Source: Ooceraea biroi
Taxonomy: Eukaryota; Arthropoda; Insecta; Hymenoptera; Formicidae
Direction: 5' to 3'
Length of the DNA: 64,000 nucleotides
Assembly (NCBI RefSeq): GCF_003672135.1
Contig: NC_039515.1
Location: forward strand, 12,338,001-12,402,000
This document shows, in pieces, positions 12,661 through 26,420 of the stretch. The notes beneath the pieces were generated by a model, which saw only the letters and a list, made by a program, of their open reading frames with translations, searched no databases and had not been told where the DNA came from. The stretch's first letter is position 1. Every line of letters starts with the position of its first letter. Made by a program: the position numbers and the translations under genes.

Positions 12661-15600
12661 CGTAGAGCTCGGAAAGGGATACGCGCTTCCGATGAGATTT
12701 ATCCGCTCGCGCTGCGACGAATGCCGCACGAAATGAGGAATAAATGGCGTTCGTTGCGGTTGTCAATGATCGAAAATGGATTTTAGAAGCTGAAGATCCC
12801 TCGCGAATGAATCGTTACGCCGTGCAACAATCCCGCATGCAAGTATGCAATGTATTTTTGCAAAAAGAGAAATCATATCGCGTGCTGCTGTTAAAACATG
12901 GCATAATTATGCATCACGCTTTCACGCACGCTAGTCGCGATATTTTATCGCGTGAAGTAGGAAACTCGGCGCGTCATCGAAAAAGAAATTTGCATGAACG
13001 CGTAAGTCCATCCGTGTGAAAATTGTGCATTTGCATCTGCATTTTATCCTGTGTTACCTCTCGATGGGAATAAATCAATTCGCATAGGCGAAAGACATGC
13101 ACGAGGCATACATGTACGTACGCATGTACACCTACACACGCACACGTGCCTATGTTTTTGTTCGACCTTAGGCAGCTCGCATCACCGCGACGCACTGTAC
13201 TCAGACACGTAGAGAGTCGCAGCTGACTGTATTGTTCCCGTTGAAGGTAAGTCATTAATTTTCCCGATGGTAGAAACGCGTTCGCACACGGAACCAATAC
13301 CCATGCACGTGCGTACATGTGCCCGTACGACATTTATGGAACGCTGATGTCTGCCTCGCGCCCGGCGATAGCGGTACATTTGAGCGCATGATTATTGTCA
13401 ATTAACAGAAAGTCCCTAAATGGGTTATTGTTCCTTATTGGCCTCAGTATTCAGGATCATCGGAGGTCCAAAGTCGATTTTTTCATTCGATAATCCACAT
13501 TGGTGAATACTATTCTCCCTAATCGATATCAATTATTAAGTTGTATCAATTTTGGAATGTCCGCTTCCATCATATTTCATTGCCGCCATTATTCGGAAAG
13601 GACGATGGCACTACAAAGAGGGACACAGTAAAACGGAACATTCGCGGAAGATCATCCGAAATCGAACGAGAGAGCCGTCGTCCAAATGATATGCGTACGT
13701 ATCCCCGTAGAAGATAATGCATTCGGAAGGTTGTCGGTAGGTTTGAGTCGCGCGTGTTGGACGCGGCGGTCGGACTGTCGCCTGATGGATGGAGACGCGC
13801 GGCTCTTCGATCCCCATTCTTCCTCGATCCGAAGACCTGGTCCATCGTCCTCCCTCGACGTATATACGCGCGCGTCTTGTGGTTCTCTTTCATTCGGCTG
13901 TATAAAGTAACCCCTCCTGAAGACGACAGTTTCTTGCGCGCATCAAGAGTGACACAAGCGCGCGCGCACGAGCACGAGCACGAATTCAATCCACGCGCGG
14001 CGGCAGAATGGATAATACGTTATTCTTAGTCTTATCAAATCCGCGAAAATGACCCAGAGAAAGAAGATCTAATTTTAGTGGGATGGAGCGATTTGGCGAG
14101 AACACGCTTCGCTCGCCTAAAATTGATCGAAAGGCGATAGGGATCCGCATATTTTCGGCCGCTCTTCCTAATATTTAACCAGTGAAACGACTTGTGCCGC
14201 TTAAACTCTGCACGGTAACGCAGCCATATGCGAGCACACATTTACGCACACATGCTTGCCATTTCGCATTCGGCAGGACATTCCGGAGTTCAAGGTCATC
14301 AAGACTTCGAGGCACGTACCTCAATATTCTCATGGTTCATGCGCCATGTATAGAAGAGACGAAAGAAAGACTGTACCGGCTTTTGTATGCTGTCAGCGCG
14401 TACAAAGTACAAAATGAAGGAAGGGGAGTGGTGGACGTGCACGACGGTGGGGACGACGAGGCGTTAATTGAATTTGAGTCCGCGCGGATTATTGTGAAGC
14501 GTTTAAAGCGGCCAGAAACAAACCTATTTGCGTCAGAGAGCTTTCTCGTGGAAGATAACAAATGATCCGCGGCGCGTCCGCTGCGCAAACTTCGGCATAA
14601 AAGCTTCAGCAAGGCTGCCACTCTCTTTCTCCCCCTTTTCTGCATCCCCCTTTTCTCCTCCATTTTCGCACCCTCCGTTCTTTCGCCGTCTCCCGCTTCC
14701 AGGAGCTCTTCCAGCTGAATCCAGCCCTTGAAAACCACTTGCTACCCCATTTGGATTGAAAAGCAATAGTTTTTGAATCTATTTATAACTGTCCTATGCA
14801 CACAGATACGTCCGGCAAAAGACGCCTCTGTTGACCCAATTCGCATATCGCGCCAATTCATATACCCTTCTCTTGTAAATGAATTTTCTGCTGTAGAAGA
14901 ATTCCCATCCCGATTACATCGTCACCGTTTCACGTGACAGAATACGTCCGCTCGACCTACTTCAATCGCGTCTCGCTTTTAATTTTAGCGCCGCCGTTAT
15001 AAAATCCCCGTAAAAATAACAAATGCGCGACATTCTCATTAACACGCGGGATCAGAGAGAGGATCCCCCTTCCCTGAACTATGATTGAGCGTAACAGTCG
15101 CCAATGAAAGGATCTCCATTCCTCACGAACAGGGCAGAAATTAATAGATCCTTTTGAAAGCGACTAGTTTCGTGTTTCCCCGAAGATTTATAACGAGCGA
15201 CTTTCCGCGGTGTGGTCCGAGCGTGTCAGCTGTATACCGATCGAAATAGATCCCGCGGGTCTCGGTCCGAGCTTAAGACAGAGAGAAAGAGAGAGATATG
15301 TTTCTCTCGGTCTCGAAGCTGTCCAAACATTCGGTAACAGGTGGATCGTGGACACCTAGAAGCCGACGATCTCATATCCGATCCGGTGTATATCGCGCAA
15401 TGCCGTTCCCCGGTCCGCCTATCCTCGTCACGGAATGTGCGACGTCTGCAGACCCGCGGACGTTGATTTTGCCAGTCGAAGTCGCGAAGGCTTGCGGAGC
15501 AGGCGATCTTCGGCTTGTGATTGGCCGTCAGCTGCGCAAGTACGAATAGGTCACAAATCAGCACGGAACGGAGGCTGACTGACGGAGCGCGCAGAACACG

Positions 15601-17640
15601 CGTAGATAAATTTAAATTGCGCGTGGATTACGCTCGTCGTACAGCCGGAGACGTTAGAGGGTCGACACGAGCTTTGACGGAAATTCATGAGCGCCACTGG
15701 CTATTCAAATTGGCGGCTGGCCAAACGGAGGCGTGTGTATCGGATAATCTCCTATCATTGCCCCGACGTCGGTGGATCTGTTACACGCAACTAAGTCTTT
15801 ACTAGTCGCCGTATACAAATAAGTACCTATCTACGTTCGAGAAAAGACGAAAGAGCTGTATAAATTATTATTAGGACAATGATCTACATAACGTCGGCTA
15901 AGCATCTAGATGTTTATGGATATGCAAGCGTTTACGTCACAGTTTCTCGTGAAGGATCGAGTTTGCTAATGTATTTTATGCTTAAACATTTGTTTAACTC
16001 TTAATTAACTTTTAGTTACGTGACTCTTGTATGGGATAGGAAACTATTGTCAAGACTTGACGACTAATTTTGTTAAAGAAATAAAATGTTCTCAAAGAAA
16101 TATGAGCATAAGGAAAAATGAATATTTAATATAGAGAAAACGTAAATAATTCGCAAATATAAATTAGTAAATTGTTAAATTCTTAAGTGCATATATGCAT
16201 ACCGCTGAAAGATAAAATGATATATAACGCATCTTGCCGTCGTATCCCGTGAATTTCGCGGGATAGAACCGCGAATTAAAGAGCACACGGACTGTACAAG
16301 CCTGTCATTAGTAACATAGAACTCAGGTAGAGTAGAAAACGAAGGATACGGCAGCCACGCGATACCACTAGCTGAATATCTCGGCTGAAACAACGACAAC
16401 TTTTAAGAGACACTATCTTGCAGGGCCGAACACGAGATCTTGAAGCGTTAGACCACCTATGCTATAGAGATGCAATCGTAATTGCATAATAGCTGCGGTG
16501 AACTGCTCGGGTTATTTATGATCCTCTCCTTTTCTTCTTTTGTCAGCGGCGCTGATGCCGTTTAGATGTAAACGATGTTGGATATTGTAACGGGCTGAAC
16601 GTCGCTGTTTCATCGCACGATTTACATTGTATAATAGATGAAATCGCGCGTATCACTTACGCAATTACACATTACATAATTAATATCTCCGTTTAGATGC
16701 ACGGCTATCTGAGAAAGTCTTGAAGAACCCAAGAAGATGTAGAAATTACGAATCAAGAATAATCAAGCTTTCCAAACATGATTTCATTCGACATGGAACA
16801 TTGGTATCCGACGTATGTAATGATGATTATAAGCGATTTGAAAGGATTTCCGTTATTCATTACGCCGCGCGAAACCCGCGGATTTTTACCGTCTTCAGGA
16901 TTCTTCAATCGATCTCATAGATGGGAAGAATTGATACGATCGTGCTTGAGTCAGTATCAGATAACTATTCAAATTTACACTAGGGTTAGGGATGGTGTGC
17001 AAGCAAGAGTTCTATATATACTTTCGCAGAACTTGCTCCCGGCCGACATATTAAGCTTGTACACTCACACATGGACATGTCCACACATAACATACCTATC
17101 CGCATTCAAGCGAATGCAATAAACTGCAGCTATGATTGCGAGAGATTTTGATTCCTTTCTCAGCACCTAATCTGTGATATATTTATCACGAATAATTCCA
17201 CGATATCCGATACATATCTCTTATAGTATTTCATTGCTGTGATATTAGATACAGCGTACACGCCTCGCATATGTAAATCAGCAAACAGACAGAGGAGCAA
17301 AATAAAAAAAAAATTAATAATTTGCTATTTGGCTCAAACATGTACAAAAATAAAAACTTCCGTATCAAGATCAATACGTGAATGCTTATTATGATCTTAG
17401 AGATATCTACGTCTCAGTGAGCAAAGAATTTCTTTCGAATGCGTCATCTTTCGCGAGACTGTAGAGTCTATTCCTGATTTAAAAAGGATTTAAACAGGAT
17501 TTAGAAAGGATTTAAAAAGTATTACACTTTGCGATGCATGAAACTTGCATGTCCGAAGATTGGGAAGATTGGACGAGGAAAGAGAGCATACATGTTACAC
17601 ATGCATATTGAAAACCATGGAAAGATTGGAATCACGCACG
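12661..17640. other. Scr intron, mixed GC-richer and AT-rich sequence
   Basis: GC-richer stretches lie at about 13570-14040, 14540-14760 (pyrimidine-rich CTCCCCC/TTTTCTC runs) and 15190-15800. Several 60-145-codon open frames run on both strands over the same bases without any domain, typical of GC-rich non-coding DNA. 15900-17600 is largely AT-rich with nothing recognisable. Confidence 0.4.
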
Positions 17641-20600
17641 CTGTGCGCTGAGTAGCGCGGGATCATCCCGATCACGTGTTACTCAGCCTCAACCAGCCGA
17701 TCTGTCAGTCAGGCAGGCAAGACAGTCGTCGGGCTGACAGTCGGTGACACGTTTGGTACAGGGTTCGGTGCAAATACACGCGCGTTCTATTAAGAGAGAG
17801 GCACGAAAAGGCTAGACGACACGAGGTGACATCGAGATGGGTGACACGACATGGCCCTGCGCTTAGCCCGCCTCAGTCTTACAACGACGACGACTATGCG
17901 CACTTTGGCCTTCTCCGTCGTACATCTCACTGCACGATAGACGTTGAACGCTTTTATTTCGATTTTTTCTCCTCGCCCGAAGAGCGATGGAGAGAGCCTC
18001 GTGGATTTTTGCATAACGAGCTCGATCAATCGCCGTGGCAAATAATCCGCAGATACACGTTTTACTCCAATTATCGAAAGAATCTTCCGCGTCTTCGCCA
18101 GAGCGAGCCGCACGAAGTTGCTCTCGTTGCATCTGCTTAAGAGATCTGAATGTGATTACGGAATTTATTACCGGGAGATATATAACGCGGAGTCGTGCGT
18201 ATGATTACGGAAATTCACGTTACAATAACATATCGGCTCGCGGCCGATGCTTTAGGATTTATAGCGCGAGAATAACTATCTGGCGAGATCGCGCGAGATA
18301 GAATCTAAATGCTAATTAAACAGGTGTGCCTGACACGCGTGAAATTTAATCGGGTCAGCGATTACCTCGGTGCTTTAATACGTCAAAGGCATAGGAAAAA
18401 TAATAAATCACGCGCGCGAGCGTCGCGAAAATAAAATAACATTCAGCGATTTAACACACGCATGCACGCACACACGTTTCGCTCTAAGACCGCTGCTCCG
18501 ATGCGTGTTTCTGCTGGGGATGATGAAAGCTCCCATCCTGTTACAAGCATCAAGCAAAGCCTTGTAAGCGAGTATCGAGGTATCTTCCTGCGGTATTAGC
18601 TGGAAGAATTAACATAGCGCGTCTAAGGAACATATTTCAATCGCGTATGATGAGCGCCGAGAACTTTCTCACCAGCCTTCAGCGAGTACATTCCTTTAGA
18701 CATCGACGTGTGTTGTACGCGATGTCGACGAGACACCGATAGCGATTTATCAGCAGAAAGGATCGAGCATGCACGTTTTAGGAAGAAGTACCCTGAACAT
18801 TCTTTTAGCTTACAACAATTTTACTCGTAACATTTTCAAAGTACCTAACAAATTCGTCAGTTTTGCAGTTTGCTTTCACCGTCGCTGCCTAGTTACTCCG
18901 AATTAGCAAACGGCAGTGTCGTGTAACAACGGACAGGCCGAACGAGGAATTTCGTTTGTCTGTTGCAAAACGGGTAGGTGCGCCGGATAAACGATATGCG
19001 AGTCCGAACGAGCCCATGTCCAGACAAGCAGAACACTATTTATTAAAAAGTCAGGCCGTGCGACCCAGCGACGTGTTACATCGGGAGGAAAGCGATAACA
19101 CCGGACGAAGGGTCCTGTCATTAAGCCCGGTAGTGGCTTCGTTGTTCAACGTTCGGCGGTCGTGCCGTTCTCCGCAAAAGCGCATTTCGCTCTCTCCCAT
19201 AGAAGCATCCCGCTGCTCAGAGCTGTGGAACGAATCTTTGGACGTTACCGGGACGAATATCTGGAGTTCCAACAGTAGTATACTGGCTAGAATGAAACGG
19301 AGAAATATTTATTCACGAGAACCGAGCTTCGATCTGTTGTATATTCCGTCGTTATGCGCGCGTTTTTGCGCGTATGAATCAGCCGAGCTGTAGTTTAAAT
19401 GGCGCGTTTGTTATACGCGATTTTCTTGCTGCTCCGCGCGTACTCGGCTGCGTCTTTATCCGTACGACTCATCGGCTTCTTACCCTTATTCCGAGCTATT
19501 AATAGCCGTCCTCCATTATAACTGTAAATGAGCCGGCTCTTTAATATCCGCGATGACCCGCGCTCACAATAAACCTGAAAACCGACAACGAGTGGTACCC
19601 CTGGTCGCGCAGCACCTGCTGAAGCATCAGACCGAGGCTAATGTTAGGTTTTTGGGTGAAGGGTAGAAATGATTAGTATATTGATTGCATCGAAATGGCG
19701 ATACGAGTGCTACGAAAGCGAATTTCGCGTACAAAATATTTCGCCGTGTAGAAACCGTAAAGCGATAAAATATTAAGTCATTAGCTAAGTAATCTGGGTC
19801 ACATCTAGATGGAGATGAATCACATATACTTATGACAGCACAACATAGTTTGCCATATAGTAATTGCAATTTTTAAAAAACAAAAAACAAAATTCTCTCC
19901 AAAACATCATTACATTGAGTTATATCGTTATCTAGATGCGATAGATCCGAATTACTTCGTTGACTTAATATATTCGCTTCATCAAATTTGACGATTTTAT
20001 GCTTTATTTTCAGTGTATTGTGCGAACCGTATGAATGCTTATTATCTCTTTAGGTTCCATGAATAGTATCACGCGTGTTATCTATTTTACATAAGAAATT
20101 ACACAATAAAAATAACCTTCATTGGAAAAGATTAGAAAAATAAATTATCTAACAACGCAATATATTGGATTTGATTCATATGACGATTGTACTTTATGTA
20201 TGTTATGCCTTGGAGGGAACCGAGGTCCACTTCGCTGGTGTTGTTCGGCAGTCGGTGGCAATTTTTGCAGCGCAACAGCACTAGGTAGTAATAGCGGGAG
20301 TGTATCGTAATAATAGCGTTGCAAAATTATTTATGGCTGAGGCGTGCAAGGCAAATAGGTAAAACAGCTGCCAAGTGACCAGTTCGCCATCCAGTAGCAC
20401 TAGAGGAGGCATTAACCACGACTCGTTGAAATAATTAACGAGGTCGTCACGCGCAGCACGCCCGGGCCCTCGGTAATATGCATCGTCCGTGCTTTTTATC
20501 CCGTGCTCTTTATTCAGCCTCGCGTCTTCTCCACTCGTCGCCGGCTCGTGATAAAAATCCTCCGTTTTGAAAAACGACACGTTCCGAGCGTTTCATTAGA

Positions 20601-20690
20601 CTATCCTAACGCTCCAAGTCTCCCACTGATACTTTGTCTATGCTGTTTTTTTTCTGCTAAAAGATAACCAAGATGACCTTTGACTTCCAG
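17641..20690. other. Scr intron, 3' portion with GC-richer islands
   Basis: GC-richer islands occur at about 17640-18300 and 18900-19620. A repeated CAGTC/CTGACAG word cluster lies at 17703-17748. The longest open frame here (18956-19393, + strand, 145 codons) has no ATG start and no recognisable motif. 20200-20580 is again GC-richer and may be part of a near-exon regulatory block. No RNA gene or repeat family was recognised. Confidence 0.35.
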
Positions 20691-20995
20691 GTACGGTGAA
20701 CGCGAACGGCGAGACGAAGCGACAGAGAACCTCGTACACCAGGTACCAGACCCTGGAGCTGGAAAAGGAGTTCCACTTCAACCGCTATCTGACGAGGCGG
20801 CGTCGCATTGAGATCGCGCATGCTCTCTGCCTTACGGAACGTCAGATAAAGATCTGGTTCCAGAATCGGCGTATGAAGTGGAAGAAGGAACACAAGATGG
20901 CGAGCATGAACATCGTGCCGTACCACATGTCGCCGTACGGGCACCCTTACCAGTTTGCGCCCCACCCCGGCCAGTTTGCCCACTTGGCCACATAG
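20691..20995 (+). CDS. Scr: Sex combs reduced (Scr), exon 2: homeodomain and C-terminus
   Basis: This exon encodes Ser275 (shared codon) to Thr375. The NANG linker is at 278-281 and the 60-residue homeodomain at 283-342. Helix 3 contains WFQNRRMKWKK, with Gln50 and Asn51 of the homeodomain numbering, as expected for an Antennapedia-class DNA-binding surface. The KMASMN motif directly after the homeodomain (343-348), followed by IVPYHMSPYGHPY, identifies Scr rather than Antp, Dfd or ftz. The stop is TAG at 20993-20995. Together with exon 1 the CDS is 1128 nt. The extreme C-terminus (QFAPHPGQFAHLAT) keeps the QFAHL ending of the family. The exon is clean, with no frameshift or stop. Confidence 0.97.
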
Positions 20996-23182
20996 GACGA
21001 GTTCTCGCCCGCTGAGCTCGGAGCACACGCTGTCCGGTTTCCCGGGATGTACGGCGAGCAGAACTTCTAAAGGCTTTTTCCGCCTGAGACTCCGCGTTAC
21101 GTCACGGATCCGTCACGTGACACGGCGGGGTGTCGAGGGAGGACTTCACTTCCAGTAGGACACGTGGTGCGTTCCGCCGCGTTTTGCCGCAATGCGCCGA
21201 TGGTTGGCGACGGATTGTCGAGCCGAACAAGTCCCGAGAGAGATCATGTGTATCTCTCTCTCTTGCCCTTTCCCTAATGTTAATAAAACGTACTTAAATT
21301 ATTTCGCGTGTCGTTGGCGCTCGCGCCTTTTTCAGCCTGGAGCAAAAGGAGAAGGCGCTCTCGCCCAGGCTGAACAAAGACGATCCGTGTTCCCACTTAC
21401 TTTCGGCCTGCGGACACGCAAGCACCGTCACTGTACGAGGACTATTCGAAGTTGAAGGAAAGCCGAAATTTTCTGCACACGTAATGCCGTACATCCGACT
21501 CAATAGACTGGACGCGCTCCGAGGGACTCTCACGCATGAGATTATAAAATATTGATATTAAAGCGGATGAGAGGCCACCTCAGCGGGTGAGATAAAACCG
21601 AATCTCTAATTTAAGATATTAGAAATTAGCGATCTAAGTAATTCATCAAATAACAAATTAATTAATTATATCTCGTCTAGCTGCACACTGTTTCATTTTG
21701 AATCAACCGAAACAATAAATTGTAAAAGAATCTGCTCATATATCTATTTATTGTTTCTTCTTCTTTGCGTTATTTTCTAGTTTGGTCCGTTTCTTTTGAA
21801 CGTATTCATAAGAGAAGACAAAAGACTCGGAATAGACTCAAGAGAAACTATTTGTACATTAAAGTCACCGTATCATATAGTTTATAGGACGCGTATTAAT
21901 ATTCGAGTTATTCCTCACTGGTTCTAGAAAGAAGAAGTGACCTTTAGAAATCCGCGATTGCGTATAAATTATGCTGGTATTAACAAGTATTTTAGAAAAT
22001 AAGAAACGATTGAGGCAGATACACAACAACTACATTAATAGAATAATGATTCGAGAGGATGTCCTTACAGCATAATTCGCACGTGGTTGGAAAATAATAT
22101 ATTTTTTGTTGTAGTCTACAAAATTGAAACGACTGCATAATTAAAAATCCGTTAATTTGTGGATTTTTAATAAGAAATATTTTGTATGATTTATACATAT
22201 TTTAATTATTTTTACGTCACGAATCATAATTACGTATATTATATGTGTAATTAAAAATTTTTAATTTGTGCACATTTTTAATATTTGTCACATCAAATGA
22301 TCTGGAATGTTCATGTTTCTCACATCGCATTAATTTATATATTATGTCATGCAATACTAAACGAAATGTAAAACTAAAAAAAAATCGTTAAGATATATAA
22401 AAGTCTACTTTATTTGAAATCAAAATTACCTTTCGAATATTAATTTTCGTATCATATCGATCTGTCTTTGCTGTATGACCTTACGACCTTACGTCATCAA
22501 CGAAACGGTGGGCAGCTTAGGCCCAACATCTCTCTCTGTACATAATTTGCAGCGTAATGTAACCAATGTTTCCCCGGAGCAGTCACGTTGTTCCTATATT
22601 GTGAATACATAAAAAGATCTCGTGCAGAGAATCTAATATTCAATTTTATTCTACCGCGTCAAGCATTTTATCGCGATCGATAGTGGATTACTATCTCTGT
22701 TCTACCTTTCATTGTCTCAGTTTTCCTTTTTTTTGCGTATCAATTGTAGTAACATTAATCCACATAGGAACTCGTTAGTTTCTCTGTATAACCATAGCTA
22801 AAATTCGAATTATTGAATAAAAAGACGAAAAAAAAGATGTTCCGTGAGAGATAGATAACCCCAGATGAGTGTATCTGACTTCGATGGTGCAATGTAGCGC
22901 TGGCTATCTAACGCAAATTGCATGCACGTGCCGTCTGATTATGCGTATTTATCGGCACAAGATATACATAGGTATGCGGTTGGATGGTACAGAAAAAACG
23001 TATTAACCCGCACATGAATCAGTGAAACGAAGATCCAGTAAGAAGGATTAAATGTCAACTAGTTAACCGGGAAACACGAGCGCAAGTGTGTAAACTAATT
23101 AGCTAGTACTCGGGTAATTGATTATCTTGTGATACGAGAGAGGAAGAAAAAGAGACAGAGAAAGAGAGAGTGCATGTGTATA

Positions 23183-23225
<43 letters not shown>

Positions 23226-23710
23226 TAACGGTGAATCGCTCTCTAATGCTTATTGAATTGTCATAACCGCGCCGTTACGCGATGCAAATTCGGAAGAATA
23301 CAGGGAATTTAATATGTCGAGAATTCTAAGCGACACAAGCGCGAAAAGAAACAAATAAAGAAGAGATCTTTTAACTAGACTAGTATTGAATTGTACATAA
23401 TTATTAAATATATGTAACTCAAACCACACGCGATATTGAATGATGTTATCATCGTGTACGAGGCGTTGACGAAAGAAGATTCTTCTTTATTGTACAAATC
23501 GCCGAGCTAGTGAATGAAATCTAGACGAAAAGCTGCTACAACTTCTTTCCGCCTTGAATTGACTGAAATAAATGGCATGATTTCGACCTAATAATTTCAA
23601 GATGACTCGCACAAGATGCACAGAAGAGTACTCGTTTCTTACTTACATTTGCTACCAAGAGCAACGTAATTTCGTTATCGCCTGGTACACTACATGGATA
23701 TTTAAATAAA
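20996..23710 (+). other. Scr: Probable Scr 3' UTR with several candidate polyadenylation signals
   Basis: AATAAA hexamers on the + strand occur at 21282-21287, 21714-21719, 22815-22820, 23354-23359 and 23705-23710. The first 600 bases after the stop remain GC-balanced and then become AT-rich. Hox transcripts often have long alternative 3' UTRs, so more than one site may be used; sequence alone does not show which. The antisense open frames at 20657-21028 and 20832-21026 are shadows of the homeobox exon. Confidence 0.5.
23178..23226. repeat. Compound (GT)n(GA)n microsatellite
   Basis: A run of alternating GT is followed directly by AG/GA repeats with one GGG interruption. It is a simple-sequence tract in the probable Scr 3' UTR. 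Confidence 0.95.
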
Positions 23711-25600
23711 GCATAGTGAGGATTATTATATTATTATTATTATCATTATTGAAATTCTTGATATATTATCTTTATTATTGTATTGAGAGTGAGTCTGTTG
23801 CTAACGACTTAGCCCAGTGTTAATAATTGTATTTTATTTGTTTCGTTATTATTATTTTTTTGTTGTTTACGCCGCGTGTCGTGCAACACGCACCTTCCGT
23901 ACCTATGAATGATGTGCATAGATAATGCAAGATCTGCGTTACTCTTTTACACGAGATCCATCGCGGGACACCGTAGTTGTGCTATTTCGATGCTTATCGA
24001 AAATCGATTCGTCGGTCGGTGTCGGTCATAGTCTACGTAGTCTGGCATGAGAGATGAAATGAAATGAGAACTACAAATGTGTTTACTATTTATTCGCCAG
24101 GTGCAAAGAAACTGCGTTCTGTCCAGATTAAATTAAGCTCAAGTATTACGTTCGCCTAGCGTCATCCAGATGTTATTTCATTCCATGTAATATACGTAAT
24201 AGTCTAACTAAAAAAAATACTTACTTATTACGTCTACGTAACCTAGAGCACCGTACGTGTAAGGTCGTATAATTATATAATTTAAATTGTAATTATTAAA
24301 TATGGTATGACGTACAGGAATCACCGATGTTTATTTCTTTCTAGAACCTGCAAGAACCGGAGGAATTAGTAATTAGAACTTAAAACTTAAGTAAGTGCAT
24401 TATAACAACTGCTAGCATTGAACAAAGAAAATTGGGCCAGCCTATGAAGCAGTGTTAATTATGACGTGGGACGATAATTATTATGTTGTTTATAATTGTC
24501 GATACACGCACACGCGTGATACTTTAGTACACATGTTTTATTACTGAAATACGATAACATTCAAGTTGAAAGAAAGATTGCGCGACGGACACGCGGGGTT
24601 ATCTGGCTGCGATACAGATTCTTCTTTACTAATAACGCATCTCATTATTTTAATTATGTCTTGAACCGAATTGTCTTGGAGAAACTTTTACTAGTCAAGT
24701 TCCAATTAAAGGTTAACCTCTTAAATCGCAATAATCGCACATGAGAACGTAACTCATTATTGTTATACATTTTATTACTAAGTGTATACATCAAGTTTCT
24801 CTGTTTTTTTACATGTCAGATCAACGTGTAAAATTAATTAGTCTCGCGGCCGATCGCAGCGTGTTCAAGTGTCACCAGCCTGCCTTGATAAAACTTATGC
24901 GCTCGTGCATGATTAGCTTTATTCGGCCTGAAAGCGGCCGATAAGGATCACGTATCTGCAGCAGAAGGCTCGTGTGTGATAAAGCAGAGTCACACCCTCA
25001 AAAACTACCGAAGCAGACAGGAGTCATGTAACAAGAAAACAAGAGGAGACAAGACTTAACGCAAGTCACGATCCGTCGCAAGACTCACTCGAACGACTAA
25101 GATCGTCTAAGCTACCGACGATGACGCCGCGGATTCGATCAGCCCGTAGGTGCACCTTTGTTAGGGACGGTAACTGGGAAGGTAACCGTGACTTCTCTCT
25201 CGGCCCGTAACGGAGTACCGTATAAATGAGGAATAAACAAACTGTGGCGCCAGCCTACCCCGATAGACTCACGATCTTGCGATCGAATTGAGCTGCTTCC
25301 CCATTGGGAACCTGAAGACTGAAATATCCAAGTGTCGAACGTGCCTTGGTATCGTGACAAACTAAATCATCTGCCGTACTCGTTCGCGCGATTGAAGAAA
25401 TTCGATCTTTACACGTATATAGCTACGCGTGGTGAAGAGCAGCAAGAGAAAAACGCTATTTTCACAGATAGGTCATTGAGCTGCACTGAAAAGCGCAAGA
25501 AAGTTTTCAGACAAGGCTTTTCCTTCCTCTTTCTCTCTCTTTCTCGTCAGTCTATCAGAGACGAGAGAGATCCCCACGACGAGCATCAGCATTCGCGCGA
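23711..25600. other. Intergenic sequence downstream of Scr
   Basis: AT-rich DNA with a short TTA-type simple repeat (about 23727-23755). From about 24840 the composition becomes more balanced, with purine-rich GAGA words near 25560. No coding potential was supported. Confidence 0.4.
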
Positions 25601-25610
25601 ACACCGTAGG

Positions 25611-25650
25611 TATATAATACCTCTCGCCTGCCGTCAGTCACTCAGTCAGT
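25611..25650 (+). promoter_or_regulatory. Candidate core promoter: TATA box plus initiator
   Basis: A TATATAA box begins at 25611. Two overlapping-register initiator matches follow: TCAGTCA at 25634 (A at 25636) and again TCAGTCA at 25642 (A at 25644). The second places the TATA start 33 bp upstream of +1, close to the normal 25-33 bp spacing, and the first places it 25 bp upstream. GAGA-type words lie just upstream (25558-25570). No coding ORF follows within several kilobases, so the product could be a non-coding RNA, the primary transcript of a Hox-cluster microRNA, or a distal 5' exon of the next gene. I see no downstream promoter element. Confidence 0.45.
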
Positions 25651-26335
25651 CATTGATACCACGAGGTGATTAATGAAGAGTCAAGGTTCGGGATCACAGA
25701 ACCGTGTGGGGAACAGAGGCGAGGAAGGAGAGAGGGGCTGAAAGGGGGAAAGACGGGGAAGGGGAGGCCCGCGGAACCCCGAGCACGACATCGCGAGGAA
25801 TGTCGATACCACGCGGCTCTAAGAAATGAGTGCGCGTAGGTCGTCTATTGTGAAATTAAATCTTGTTCAAAGTGCAAGATTTATCGAGCAATCATATAAT
25901 TCGACATGGCAGACGTTTGCGCGATGAAAGGCGCAACCACGGAAAAAGTCGCGGGAAAGAACTTCCGCGATTAGGATCTCTCATATCTTTTGTCCGACCG
26001 TTAAAAATTGACCTCGTCATCGCTCTCCGTTAATCACCTCTAATAAAAATGTATCTCGACTTCTCGTATGTAAATGTCTTTCACGCCTTTATGATGCATT
26101 CCGTCTCTCTTTGACGAGGCAAAATAAATGAACATTCCGACTGGGCAGGCAACAGTTTTAGAAATATATATCGACAGAAACAAGCGAGAGCAGTGTGAGC
26201 TATCTGTGCACGGATAAGACCCCTCTTCTACGTACTGACTGACAAGCATGGAGGGAGGAGGAGAGATGAAGGGGGAGCAGAGACCCAGCGCGCGCAAACT
26301 TGAAGCAGGCTGTTCGCGTTTATCCATCTGCGCTC

Positions 26336-26420
26336 ACGTTCGTTCGGTCCGTCTGTTCATACGTCCGTCCGTGTCCGTCCGTCTGTCCGTCGATGTCCGA
26401 GTCGTCGTCGTCGTCGTCGA
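26336..26420. repeat. CGTC/GTCC-rich simple repeat ending in (GTC)n
   Basis: Irregular GTCC and GTCCGTC words run into a clean (CGT)n tract at about 26398-26419. This is simple-sequence DNA, and the frames read through it are not genes. Confidence 0.85.

Larger units (their letters stand above)
6415..20690 (+). other. Scr: Scr intron 1 (14,276 bp, phase 1)
   Basis: The intron starts at the donor GTAAGT (6415) and ends at TTTGACTTCCAG (AG at 20689-20690). Splicing joins A to GT to make Ser275, and the junction reads HIGQ-S-TVNANGETKRQR, the conserved Scr linker between hexapeptide and homeodomain. A single large intron between hexapeptide and homeobox is the usual Hox arrangement. The intron alternates AT-rich stretches (6415-7600, 8110-9400, 16000-17600) with GC-richer islands annotated separately. 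No repeat-family protein and no transposase remnant was seen in it, in contrast to 35.5-58 kb. Confidence 0.95.

Noticed and set aside
16978..16992. Telomere-like TAGGGTTAGGG word
   Set aside because: A single occurrence in the intron, not an array.
18956..19393. 145-codon open frame in the Scr intron, + strand
   Set aside because: No ATG start, no recognisable motif, and an overlapping open frame on the other strand (19051-19272). GC-richer non-coding DNA gives such frames by chance.
19940..19965. TAGATCCGAATTACTT, resembling part of mature miR-10
   Set aside because: Only the middle bases match, the CCCTG 5' part with the seed is absent, and no complementary arm lies nearby. It is in the Scr intron, not in the expected position.
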